Positions 1-12,000 of a stretch of DNA of 64,000 nt are shown here, in pieces. The notes beneath the pieces were generated by a model that saw only the letters and a list, made by a program, of their open reading frames with translations, did no database searches and had not been told where the DNA came from. Location: assembly GCA_030704615.1 (NCBI GenBank), contig CM060731.1, forward strand, positions 92,672,756 through 92,736,755, written 5' to 3'. The stretch is from Takakia lepidozioides. Its lineage: Eukaryota > Streptophyta > Takakiopsida > Takakiales > Takakiaceae. Made by a program: the position numbers and the translations under genes. Position 1 is the first letter of the stretch, and every line of letters begins with the position of its first letter.

Positions 1-1067
1 GCCCAATTGTCATGAATCTGTCGAGTGACCCCATTCGGAGTCCCCTGAAAGACATTGACACCATCTGCACCAAAACTCAACAGCTTACAACGGATAGATT
101 CCTGTGGGAGGCCCCCTCCTATCATGAGTGCTTCCATTATGACTCTGGTCAAGTTGTCAGACCCCTGCCCCTTCTGTAACTCGCTCAAGTGAAATCAGAA
201 TAGGGATCCTTACCCAATTTTGGACTACATAAGCGTGAACTGACAACCAAGATTGTCTGTCGATATCACACGTCGAAGCCACACATAGTTACCTACCAAC
301 ACAGCCTCCCTAGTAACTTGCAACACCTGAGCATGCATGTGATCAGTCATGCTCCACCCAGAGTTATCAGACCAATGTTTCTTTGGATTCCGAGGAACAT
401 GCAAGTACTGAAAAAGACCACGCATAGATTCATACTCAGTCATGGGTCTACCTTGCTGAAAAATGTGGAAAACAGTGGCAAATTGTATGAGCTTCTTTTT
501 TTTCTCACCAGCCACTCCATTCGCTAGCATTTGATCGATGACAGACTCTCTACTGCGGGAGGCATATATGACCATGTTCTTTGTGTGTCTGCATTCATGA
601 GTGAAGTAGAAGTCACATTTCTTAACACCCCCACCCATTGCCCTATTTGCCTTCCTTCTGCCAGCATGTTTTTGGAGCGAGTCCCACTTTGCCGCTATCA
701 ACTTGTCCTTCCCATCTACTTTAGTGCACACCTTGCACTTCACTGTATGCAACACCCATCCAGATCCAAGTACCATTTCAGCCCAAGGTAACTTTGCAGC
801 CCATGCATCCTGAAACTTTCTACTACTGTCATAACATTTCTTCTTGCTCTGTCCATGTGGAAGTGCATCAGGTTCAGCAAGGGGAGAATCGTTTTCAGTA
901 TTGGCAACCTGCTCTTGGTCATGACTACAAGATGCCATATTGCTAGGGGGTTGTTGAGCGTGTAGAGGCCCTGTGGTTTCAGGATTTCTGCTGCTATAAA
1001 AATACTTGAACTTGTAAGTCTGTGGCAACTGGGGAGGCATAGTGAAGGCTGCAGGTTGACAAAACAA
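1..1067 (-). pseudogene. hAT-type transposase fragment (ZNF862/C17orf113-like), frameshifted
   Basis: The minus strand encodes the N-terminal half of a hAT-family transposase of the DUF4371/ZNF862-like group. A likely start is the in-frame ATG at about 938 (MASCSHD). A zinc-finger-like CKVC follows, then a basic stretch, then FQQGRPMTEYESM and PKKHWSDNSGW, which are typical of plant and algal copies. Near 250 the open frame changes: the main frame ends at 225 after ISTDN, while QSWLSVHAYVVQNW continues in another frame down to position 1 with LLSFGADGVNVFQGTPNGV, the GADG..VFQG block of the family. A one-base deletion or two-base insertion therefore breaks the gene. The catalytic C-terminus lies outside the window. 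Several shorter ORFs on both strands here are shadows of this frame. Confidence 0.8.
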
Positions 1068-1897
1068 ACTGAAACAAACTGATCAAGGAAAGAACAACAA
1101 TACCTTTCCACATATCTTGAGGCTCCCAATCCCTGCATATAAACACAAGGCACCATAATCATCCTGTCACCATCCACCAAAGCCCTAAAGACATTAAAAC
1201 ACATGTAGTACCCCTCACCAAATAATCACAAGTGCATGCAAATGAAAGCAACAAAGGGCTGGAATCGCAGGATCGCAAGGGCAACCAAGTCCCCATTCAT
1301 ATCCACTTACACCTGATACCTAAACGAGCCAGCAATCTGGCCTGGCGTCGGCAAATCTGCATGTAAGATCCAACCCAAATCTGGAATGCATTGAAAGACA
1401 TTTTATTTCCTGTACTACTACAGTCGTCATAGCAGCCGCCATGCCTAAACGGTGCGCCGTGCGCCATGCCTAAACGGTGTAAAGTAGAGTGGCAGCTGCA
1501 CACTGCATATTGTAAGGCCTTGCACTAAGCGTAAACACTAAGTACTAAGGTGCAGGACTCATGAGAGTGGGCGATCGCAGAAAGGAAATGTAGGAATGGA
1601 GCTGGCAAGTGGAGACCCCTCACGGGAGAAAAACCAGGGCGAAATGGGTGGCCCAGATGGAGCCATGGAGGCGAAATGGGACGGTTGGGATGTGATGAGG
1701 AGGCGATTAGGTGTACACGCCACGTAACAAACTGGCGAAGGGCTCTCTGGGGATGTGGGGTTGGGGAGGCGACATGTGCCCATCTGGGGCTCGCAATCTG
1801 GCGCGGGATTTCCTGGCCCCCTAGCTTTATGGCGAGTAATGGGGTTTTAAAACCCTGCACACCCTTTGTGCAAGTCGCCGACCCTTGTTGGAGGTCG

Positions 1898-1923
1898 AAA
1901 TCTGGCGATTATTCGCCAGATTT
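1898..1923. repeat. Perfect inverted repeat (11-bp arms, 4-bp loop)
   Basis: AAATCTGGCGA and TCGCCAGATTT are separated by TTAT, so the arms pair perfectly. Nearby TCTGGCG words occur at about 1797 and, far away, at about 31162 and 31371, suggesting a dispersed repeat. No function is evident. Confidence 0.7.
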
Positions 1924-2206
1924 AAAAATACTGATCCTATATGACATCAACAGCACGGGTCTACATGGAAAGTGGCGGTACGTTAGCTTTTTTGGAATCA
2001 TGAGGGGAAAAAAATTAAAACTCCAAAAATATGTGCCCACCACCCAGTGATTCTTCGCTCAAATCCTGCTGTCTTGTGGGGGTGTGTATAATCTTCTCTC
2101 CTTCCCTTGTGCTCTGGGGTTACTTTGAATAAGTTTATTTTCTCCTCTCACTAAAAATTGAGGGCCTGAGTTATGAGCCATAGTAGCTTCCTGGTGTTTT
2201 TTTTGG

Positions 2207-2232
2207 TAATAATAATAATAATAATAATAATA
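2207..2232. repeat. (TAA)n microsatellite
   Basis: About eight to nine tandem TAA units are visible, followed shortly by long T and A runs. Confidence 0.9.
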
Positions 2233-2947
2233 GTTGGTGAATGGAATTTTTTTCCAAAAGAGTTTTTTTTTTTTTGTCTTTCTTAGGGGAAAAAAAACCG
2301 AGATTAACCCTTAAGTTCCCAAGCCCTTTTTTGACTTTTTACCAATTTTGGGTACCCAGCTGCAGTAAATTGCCCCTAGAAACCTACCAAAAATCATCCA
2401 CAGATTCCAGCCTTATAGCAATGGGCCCAGAAAACCAAAAAATGAGCCAAGTCCACCGTGGAAATTGTGAGATTATAGCGTTGGCCCGAACCTCAAATAT
2501 CAGGTCCCAAAGAAAAAGTGAGAAAGAAATTGGTTTGACCATATCCAATTTTGCTGGCCCCAAGACCCACCATTTCCAAATCAATAGTGGAGTGGCCATG
2601 ACCCCACTAAATTGCAGGTCCAACTGATTTTTTCACCTATGCTTGCTATGCATGCAATTACATGGGGGTTGAAATCTCAAAATTGACAAGAGAAAATGTG
2701 CCTCCAAATGAAGTATTTTTTTTTCTACAAATTTTTTAAAAGCTAACGGTGGATGTGTGTATGTAATGCTCACACACCACAAGGTGAAGTGTTTTTTCCA
2801 AAATTGCTAATTTTCTGCCAAAAATGGCCTTTGGAGTGCAATCTGTTTTGGGCTTGTTTACCTGCCACGTCAGCGGTCAACTGCCCTTTTCAGGCCCCAA
2901 AACGTAAATTAAAGATCTAAGATATTTTTTGTAAGTCACAGCTTTTG

Positions 2948-2969
2948 TTTTTTTTTTTTTTTTTTTTTT
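2948..2969. repeat. Poly-T tract
   Basis: An uninterrupted run of about 22 T residues. It could be a retroposed poly(A) tail on the minus strand, but no source gene is recognisable next to it. Confidence 0.8.
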
Positions 2970-4323
2970 GCATCATATCGAGACAAATCCCTTGTCATTA
3001 AAGCTTCAGGAGTGGGCCCCATCAGATTAGATCTGCAAAAATTAGGTCGAACTGCAAGTTCAAAGTGACCTGATTCGGGTCGCTTGGGAACTTAAGGGTT
3101 AAATGAAAGTTTGATTTTGAGATGGACATTTTTGTTTTCAATTTTCTTGAGAAAATGACAAACTTGACCCAAAAATTGACTAAAGGGGCGTGGAAAAAAT
3201 GACCACGAGAGGCTATAGACTCAACTTAGAGAGAGAAACCACCAACACCAAATAAACAAGTCCAAAACACAAAGAAAGACCAAATTGGACTCGGGCCATG
3301 GGGACAGAGAAGGAAAATAGAGCACAAGAAGAGGTAATGAGACAGTAGATGCAAGAAACAAGAAGCGTCAAGGCAAAAGGAAACCTAATGCCTTATACTT
3401 CGAATCCCTAGTACGGCATTGAGCCAATTGATTTCCCAGCAAGTTCCAAATCTATGCGGAGTGCATCAATGCACAAATTGGAAACATGGACGTAGATGAT
3501 GCCACACTTGGCCCAGGTGATATCAAAGTCCTTAAGAAGTTGTTGGCGCCATCCATTGGAAGATGTGGAAAGAGCTGCACCCATCACCACCCACGTTTTT
3601 TTCCCCTTATTCATCACATCATACCTAGTTAATTTTGAGCAACACAAAATTGATGTTGGCGACCTCCCTCATAAAGAAAGGTACAAGAGATTTCCCATCC
3701 CCAAAAGGGGGTAGTAGCCGCAAGGTGAAGTGACTCTTAATTACACCAGCCTATGCCAAAGTCATCTCTCTCTCTTTGAAAGAAGAAAAAAAAGGGAGGA
3801 AGATAGAGAGGATGGAGTCCCGGTTATTGTAGAAAGAAATGTCGACAAGGGCCCAGATTGCCATCGGGCAGTAGAGCAAACAATGCTTGATGGTTTCAGA
3901 TAGGCACAAGAAGGGTAGTCAGGCTACCAATAAAGGTTTGGTATGTAATTTTCGAGATGAAAGCACTCATTTTGGCCAACCTTTCTTTCTTCCAAATTTC
4001 TTTCCAAATAGATTTCCAGTTGATAACATCATACAAGAAGATATTCATTTTCTTTCCCACTTACCAAAGCGGGTGTCAGAATTGAGTATTAAATTTTCGC
4101 AAAATAACCGTCACGAACAATCCACACACGGGATAGGGCAGCGGGTTTGAACCCCGAACCACCAAGGCGACACATTGTGAACTTACCAGCCGATGTGTTT
4201 TTTAAAAATCTTTTGCACTTTGATTCTTTTTATTTATTTATTTATTTAAATTCAGTCTAGTGGTCAGAGTCTCCGTTTTTTCAAAATGTAAATACTCATA
4301 TATGATATATATATAACCAAAAA

Positions 4324-4341
4324 AGCATGTGTCGACACATG
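4324..4341. repeat. 18-bp perfect palindrome
   Basis: GCATGTGTCGACACATGC is fully self-complementary with no loop. It lies in sequence rich in short GCAGTCATG-like words. No gene is adjacent. Confidence 0.7.
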
Positions 4342-5119
4342 CAGTCATGTAGTGATTCATCCATGTGATGATCTGGCAAACATGCATTAGAGTGAGAGTC
4401 ATGAAGTCCTATATGCGTCTAGCAATATGCACACATCATTCTAGTATAGCCATGTCCGTGACTGGTAGTCATATCCCGCCATGTCAATATTCGTGGTCAA
4501 ACATGTTTGACCTCTGTTGAGCAGAGTCCGGAGTCATATAGTCGCATATACAACTTCCCCTGATCTGCGTTGTGACTTCAAAGGCATTTACGACTGCATA
4601 TGGCATTTCTGCCACAAATCTACCATGACTGCGCACATATGGCAGTCATGAAAGCCACAATCTGTTGTAGTGGCACTATGGAATGAGGATGTATCCCCAA
4701 TTTGGGAATTAGTCGTTTATGTACGCGGACGAATGAATGGAATTTGTCGTCTATGTAGGCGGATGAATGTATGGATGACGTGAACAATGCTTAGAAAATT
4801 CATTTCGAGACTCGACCTTACTCGTCATTAACAAAGATGACCAACCGTTGAAACCATGTGTCTTGACAGGCTTCATTTGTTGCTTGTGATCCAAGTACGA
4901 AGCAAATATTTTTGAGCAGTTCTAGTTTTTTTGGTACTCCTACGTAGATTTGACCATTCAAACATTTATCCCATATTGTTTGCGTTAATTGCTCGGTTGT
5001 GTTTAAATATGAAGATAGGTTGTTGGAGGTTGTCTGGCGTGCCTCGTTTTCGTGTGTTGCGGATAGACGGACGCTGCGACTAAATTAGTTCATCCATGAA
5101 TATCCTGGAGTTTCGCCAG

Positions 5120-5425
5120 CATTGTTCGGGCCGAACAGAGTTTAGTTAGGAAGCAGATCCGTTCATTCATTTCTCATTGCTTCTTTTTGTTGCCGTAGGA
5201 TTATTCGGCGCCGAACAGTCTTACACGCTCGGCAGCTATATGAACTTATGTTCTATTCCAGTTTGGTTGTATCCATGTCTTGTGGATTTTTTGGTTTTGT
5301 TGTCACTTGACTGTTCGGCGCAGAACAGTCATATAGGCTCGGCTGTTCTTGGAACATGCTCTACAGCCTCGACACTTGTATTCATTTTCAGAGTTTGGTT
5401 TGGGACATGTTTGGGAAAGGCAGAT
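5120..5425. repeat. Short tandem units carrying a GTTCGGCGCCGAAC palindrome
   Basis: Three palindromic cores are visible: GTTCGGGCCGAAC at 5124-5136, TTCGGCGCCGAA at 5204-5215 and CTGTTCGGCGCAGAACAG at 5311-5328. The second and third are about 110 bp apart and are followed by similar sequence (CAGTC, CTCGGC, then TTCCAGTTTGGTT or TTCAGAGTTTGGTT), so this is a degenerate two-unit tandem repeat. A fourth copy with the same downstream words lies at 7171-7275. Confidence 0.65.
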
Positions 5426-5620
5426 CAACTCTCTAATTGAGGACTATGTTCAATCCACAAACATTCAGTCGAAATTGTTTTTTATTTTATTGCCAAAGTT
5501 TTTTTACATATTGGGAGTGCCACGAGATGTCGGCTCTGGCTATCTGTTGACCTATACAGTTTCAGGGAGCAGATGTTATCTATCAGTAGTCACCCAAATG
5601 TAAGTAAGACTAAATTGTTC

Positions 5621-5880
5621 TCACAACCCCCGTCTGCAAAGAGGGCATGATGCATTCATCTGCAACCATGTGTCGATGCAGTCTTCGTGGAAACAATGCG
5701 TGTAGAGACTGAGAGTTCGAATTGCATCCCTAGGTACTGCACACTCCATGCAAATCAAACATGGTTCGGACTCATCTCCTGCCGCAGGCACAATACTATG
5801 AGGATAAGAGTTGGAGATGAACTCCAACGTAACCTCTCTTCTTCATCTGCCTCTTTGTCTTCGTCATCTGCACAAAGGGA
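5621..5880 (-). pseudogene. RING-H2 finger fragment with a lost zinc ligand
   Basis: The minus strand encodes a C-terminal RING-H2 domain of the ubiquitin E3 ligase type: CLICMEC, then LYTHCFHEDCIDTWL, then CPLC and a stop at 5621. In the family the third ligand is the Cys of a PCGH-like sequence. Here that position is Tyr (TAC, one base from TGC), so one zinc ligand is missing. The open frame has no ATG at its start: it begins after a stop near the acidic DDEDKEADEEERLRW stretch, which reads in a different frame at about 5825-5880. That suggests a frameshift or an unseen splice between an acidic linker and the RING. It is most likely a decayed copy; a divergent functional RING is less likely. 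Confidence 0.6.
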
Positions 5881-5914
5881 GTCTAATCTAAGCACGCTGG
5901 AGTGGGAGCATTGA

Positions 5915-6640
5915 GAAAAGACGAATAGAGGAACGAAAACATTGAGAAAACAAGAAAAGAGGAGAGAGAGTACAGAACAAGGTTACTGTGAGCTTAAACA
6001 GTGGACAATTTATTTACCTAACAACTTCCGAAACTATCACGAGGATCAGATAATTTTTCGGGATACATATTTGTTGACTGGATATCTTTGACGTTGACCT
6101 TGAAAAAATTGACATTCTTTTTGGATAGCTACATTAAGTTTCAATTGCACCGCATATAACCGCAAACTTTAAACGCCTCTACATAACTATAGGAAGTACT
6201 TACTACATCGCAAACTTGAAACGCCTCAAAAGGTTAAGGTTCGGCACCAAATCCGACTTGACAGAGGTTGGGTAGCGCGTGAGCATGCTCACGTGAGCAC
6301 AAGGCATATTCTCGAATTTGCACGAAATTTCCGTAAAATTTCCACTGCGAAACGAATTTGGCGAAACTAAAAACTATGCGAAACTAACACATAGAGAACA
6401 CGTAGCCCCTATACCCGATGAGCATGTTACCCTATAAGCGTGGCGTTTTCTCCATAACAGGCGCGAGAGTGTGCGGTGAGGCTTCAACTGAAATTGCAGG
6501 TCCTCACCCATAGCTAATTTCTCACGGAAGGAATATGTACCACACAACTTTGATAATTTTGCAAGGCGAAACTCTATACCAACCAGCCTGACAAGAAATC
6601 AACTGCAGCAAAAAGTATGAGAAGCTCACTATTAAAGTCC
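5915..6640. other. Intergenic, no gene seen
   Basis: No coding potential recognised. A 14-bp palindrome GTGAGCATGCTCAC followed by GTGAGC lies at about 6280-6300. Confidence 0.4.
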
Positions 6641-6648
6641 CCATAACC

Positions 6649-6885
6649 ATGCCCATATCACCAAAGTATTTCTCAAATACCAGTAAGAGTTTCTCGAAGC
6701 GAAACCCACTTCTGCATAGTATTTCTCAAATACCAGGAAATGTTTCTCAAATGCGAAACCCACCGTTGCATACGTTTGTGTCCATAGCACCAAGTCTGTC
6801 TCAAATACCAGGAAGGGTTTCTCAATGTGAAACCCACCGCTGCATAGGTTTATGCCCATATCACCACGTCTTCCTCAATGCAAAA
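6649..6885. repeat. Degenerate tandem repeat (CTCAAATACCAGGAA / GAAACCCACCG units)
   Basis: About three units share TTTCTCAAATACCAG, then GTTTCTCAA, then GCGAAACCCAC and TGCATA. They are imperfect and differ in length. Apparent ORFs on both strands through this stretch are products of the repeat. Confidence 0.7.
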
Positions 6886-7170
6886 CTTGTCCTGGCTACT
6901 CTACTGAAGTTTTCGCCCCACGGAATTGGCGCAGATGTACCGTATATATGCACCGGTCCTCTATACCCGCTTATGGTTTAAGTCCATTTTGGAAACATAT
7001 AACTCCTATGACTGAGGTTAGAAAAACATGAAACCTTGATGACCGTGGGTTGTGCTCACGCAATACCAACCCCCGACTTGACACATGCAGAGCCCCCAAA
7101 AACAAAAATAAAAAAAGTTTTTAAATTAATTTTAATTTCTATATTAAATGTCAAAAAATGTAGGTGCGGT

Positions 7171-7275
7171 CTTGATCGGGCCGAACAGTGCTATATGCCC
7201 TGTAGTGATCCAAACTTGCTATGTAACTTTGGGATTTTTATTTGTTTCCACAGTTTGGTTCGACGCAGGCTCGGC
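7171..7275. repeat. Dispersed copy of the 5.1-5.4 kb palindromic repeat
   Basis: GATCGGGCCGAAC at 7174-7186 is followed by CAGTGCTATATG, then CACAGTTTGGTTCG, the same order of words as in the units at 5.2-5.4 kb. Confidence 0.55.
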
Positions 7276-9000
7276 ACAAGTTCGGGATTTTTTGGATAGA
7301 GAATATTCCTCCAAACACAATATTATACCATGTTTGGCAGACTCTGCCCACAGAAATCAGGGTCTGTGATCATGGAAAAACCAACCTCCCTTGTCTTATA
7401 TCAGCAGTGACTAGATTAGACAGCCTATATGCTGATGTGTGAAGAAAGGGGCTTGTAATCTGCCAGACCTGTAGGACAAGGCCACCTGGCCAATACGATT
7501 AGCTTGGTATTACCTACTTAATCTATGGGGGCTTGTGCTCTCACTAGTGTTGTGTGTAAAAAGGTGCCCTTGGATGTTACGTTTGTTTGGCCGTGATTGT
7601 GATTATGCTGCGTATGCTGTAGCGATTGGTTATTGTACTGCTATGCTTTGCGGTGGATCCCTCCCTTCTAGTTAAGCCCGCTCTACACACACGACAAATC
7701 CCCTTCAAACCCAAGAGCTCTTAGAGGAAAGGAGCATATTCCCAGGGTTGAAAAAATTCACGCTACAACTCTCTACACAGGGTTTCGGTATGCAAGCTGG
7801 TGCACCTGGTGCTTACCTGAGTAAAGGGTCTTTGTTTCTCATATGTACAACCTGATGTACAGGAGTGGCCTCTGCATACTTCCTCTGTGGATGTCTGTTT
7901 ATGCTAAGTGCTTGGTGTTGGTAAGCTTGCTGGCCACTTCTCTGCACGGGACTCTGTCTCTGCATTGCATCGCGCGTTCTTCTAAGACTACACTCCCCCA
8001 ATTCTGAGCACTACTCTAAGAGGAGGGAGAGTCCCCTTCATGCTCCATACGAGCCATCACACGCTGTTCGCCCATTTTGAACTCTTGGTTTTGGTAAAAC
8101 ACCTGCCAGCACACATTTCTGGCCACAGCAATTCTACTAGTTCCACCATCAACTTACATTCCTTACCAGGACTGGCTACGCACCATGCCACTCCAAGTCA
8201 GGACCCTGCTAGGAATTATTGAACCTGGATTATGTCAAGAATGGTTGCTAGAATTACAACAAAAAGTATCCCAAGAGGTTACAAATTGGCCAATCTAGGG
8301 GTTATAACCTTTTCACTTGAACCTGTGTGGACAGTGGATCAGGGATGGTTGATGTCTGCAGAGCCACCCTCTTAAACGAATCAACTAAATTTGAGCCTCA
8401 ATAAGCTACTTGAGAAATCAAGACTGATTTTGATTGGCACACAAGAAGCTATGTCCAGATGCCAAAGCAGGGCTACCCCTTGCCATCGATTTCATTATCT
8501 GGAAGAAATCCAGGGACCCGAAAAATATGGATGACAAGGAATATTTTGCTTTATGCTACATAAGCAGTCGAAACCCTCATTACGAGAGGTGGGTTGCAAT
8601 GAGGTGGGTTGGGGTGGCACGTGCTACGAGCGAGACAGTCCTGATCAGTGTCCACCAGATGTAGGCCTGTAATTGTCCTCCCTGGCCCTCGTAGCAAGCT
8701 GCAACCCGATTCTCTTGGCTGCCTCTGTCCTGTGGTTGACAAAAGCAATAACGTTAACGGCCGTGGCTCGTAAATTAATGGTGAAGTATGGATTGACAGC
8801 AATGCAAACTGTCTTATATGATTCAAAAGCTGATTGAAGTAGCCAATGCACAAATGGAGAAAAGCTAGTAGCTAAGAAGATTCAATTTCTTATCCCCATC
8901 TATTTCAAGGGTGATCTGCTCTGCCCAAACACCTCCTGCAGCAGCCAAAAAGCACTTATAGCTGAGACTTCCCATGCCTTCCAACTCTTACGAGCCAGAT
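7276..9000. other. Intergenic, downstream of the CLC gene; no gene seen
   Basis: Short ORFs on both strands show no recognisable domain. The stretch next to 9000 probably contains the 3' untranslated region of the CLC gene, which is transcribed leftwards. Confidence 0.4.
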
Positions 9001-12000
9001 CTACTCAACACTTAAAAAAGAGGGTAGACGAACAAACTTGACACAGTGACGAATCAAGTTGCGATCAAGCACGCCAACAAGCTTGCAGCCCTGATTCTGC
9101 CATTGCTTGCCTCCATGTGTAACAACTGGCAGTTGACGATGCTCGTGGGCTCTCATGAGTTCTTCTGCCCTCCGCAGATTCATGTCAGGAAAGCAAACAA
9201 CCAGGTCGGTATTATCGCCTTTGTTGGCACCCTTCCCACTGCAGATGGCCGCCACCAGCATTGTGTCTACCTGCCCCATTACCATTAGTATGTGAGGAAG
9301 AACTCTCTCCCTTTGGTTTTGGTTTCTGTGATTCTACCATTGGGTTCTTTTGTTTTCCTAGATATCTCTTGGGCCCTTTGGGCCTCCATAATATATTCCT
9401 TTCTTTCTCCTGTGGATATTATACAAGTTCATTTCTTTGGCTAGGTTGTGAGGAGGAGATATTAAGTAATCATGGTCAATTTTTGGTGTAACACCTGAAA
9501 AATGAAACATGAAGGCTGTGCTAGACGAGAGAGAGATCATCTGGGAGGAATTGTATTAACATTGCAAATGCTGCACTTACATGATTCTCAGCTGCAAAAT
9601 TATGTGCAGAAAGTAAGGGATATTCCTCTATTCATGGAACTTTTGCCAGCAAATCCCTAATTTGCTCCAAGAGCAAATACTCAACTCCACTAGACCCATC
9701 AAGCCTACTTTCTCTCCGCCCCAGGCCGGTCTACACACTAGCGATTAACGTTCTTTCAAAATGATTTGCTGCCATTCATTTGGTTTATCTTTTCAGCAAA
9801 TGACTAACTTCTGGTTACATTCAAGTGTGAGTTACACAAATGAACAACAGTACCTCTAGCATGCTCGGCTCCTCCAAAAACACAGACTCCTCAGCAACCC
9901 TGAGGACTTCCCGCTGCAAATCACTAAAAGTCACGATCCCCTCTAGCAGATCATTCTCATCTACTATCAGTGCGAACCGTTGCCGAGCTGCCAAAATGAC
10001 ACCAATCGTTTCTTTCACAGTGGCCATTGCTTGCACTTTTACACAAACCTTTGACATTGACTGAGCCACCTGCATTCACACCCATCTCAACAAAGTCCAA
10101 AAACTTGAATTCTCTAGAACGAAGTAACATCACCCACAGATAATGTCAGCTGACTTCGCCACCATTCAACCAGTGGTTGCAGGCAAACACTCCATTGCTG
10201 ACTTTCCAACCAGCTGTTGAACAGGAATGTGGTGGCAACAAATGCAATCGCTAGCCACTTCATTTTAATTATCCTTATATTGGACCATGGCCAAAGAGAG
10301 GAATGTATCGTCACTCTCCACTCTTTCTTTGAGATCACTCCCTCCCATTCAATGGACATATGTGCTTTTTTCCTCACTTGTGAACACAATTTCAGCACTT
10401 GATGATGGCAGTTAAGAGGAAAATAACCATTCTCAAGCATCATCCTTGATCCATTAGAGCTCTCAACTCCTCTTAGAAGATGGGCACTTTTGCCACTTCT
10501 AGCATGATGGAGAGGCCTGTGTGTATCCGACCTCCCCAAAGCCCCTAGATATAGCGGGGAATGAACCCCCAAGATAGCCCTCAAGTAAAGACTCCGACCA
10601 AGTTTTCCTCACTTGTTTGCAGCTGTAATTGGAACTGAGAGCACCTGCTTTGATGTTCTGCTGGTTACTTCTAAATGGTAAATGCTTACTCATGCTCTAC
10701 AGTGGGGTAGCTACACAGACAGAACAGAATCTCTAAGTGAGAGCACATACCGTGCACTCCTCCATCAAAGTGTCGTCAGAGATATAGATGTCTTCAAGGT
10801 CATTAAAGCTGTCCAATGTACAAAGTTTGACCTCCATCCCAGAGGTCCCTTTCCTGCGCCACACACACCCACTCTGCAACACATTTAGAGGGGCCCCATC
10901 TGGATCCAATATACCAGAAGTGTCCCTGGGGGCAGGCCTCTTCTGGTTTCCAACAGCAGCCACCCATATTGCCAGTCCCACAGCTCCCTGCCCAGTCCAA
11001 CAAATCATCAGTGCTCCTGGGTTTCCCCTTTTCTCAGTTATCCATGTATTGAGTGAGTAAGAACGTAGGAGTTTTCATTCAATCAGAGGTTGTTTATTGT
11101 TAATTCCTGTTGGAGTTTGGAATCTGAAGATCAAGAAAGCATATCCCATGGCTCTCATCATGATGACAGTGGGACCAACCCCATGCTCGACAGTTAATGC
11201 TGCTCAACAATAGGGTGAGGACAACTCACTCAATCAAGCCTCTGGTGCTTTCATACACAACATAGAAATGTCTTTCCTGTTTCCAAATGTAGCCAACCCT
11301 TATAATGGTCCAGTGTGTCTATTAGCCAGGGCACTACTGAGGAATACATATCTTAATCCTAGTGATTTCAAGGTATTGGACTACCTCACTTTCTTTGGAA
11401 GCCTCACCTTCACTTGGATGACCCTTGCTTGGGACACTATTCCAGCCAACTACCAGAACAAGGAGGATATTGCTGAGAGAGTTTTCAATTAAGTATCGTT
11501 CTGACAAACTCTATTACCATGATAAAAAGAGTAGTTATTCAAATATAAATAAATGCAAGAGAAATTGATCCTCAAGAGATGTCAGAAAGAGCACACCATG
11601 AGGGGAAGCAATATGTGGTAGTCCTTGGTGAGCTCAAAGAGAAGGAGCACTGAAGTGAGAGGAACTGAACATACTGCAGCCAGAAGTGCTGCCATTCCCA
11701 CCTATTGCCCACCAAACCAAATGCACTGGGAGAGTAAGACAGGTTGTGGTGGACCCAAACTGTGCCAATCCACAAATCAGACCTGTAGCCTGTAACTTGG
11801 TCAAAATTTGTAGTCTCTTCAAATTTGACCCCACAAGGCAAGAAAGAGTACTTAAACATCCTATCCAACATTCTTGCTACTAAAACTGCTGGAATTAGCC
11901 CTGCACATGACTACAAATGGATGCAAATTATTCTGTTATAGCATGTACTAGCAGACCAAACTATTTGAGTTTTTTGGCAAATAGCTCAAGTCTTGTATTA

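Larger units (their letters stand above)
1068..5119. other. Intergenic, no gene seen
   Basis: I find no convincing coding region here. Small ORFs lack recognisable motifs and splice partners. The stretch is AT-rich around 2.1-3.2 kb, with simple repeats and long T and A runs. A pair of related 30-40-bp units sharing TATGTA and GCGGA cores sits at about 4700-4775. Small palindromes are listed separately. Confidence 0.5.
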
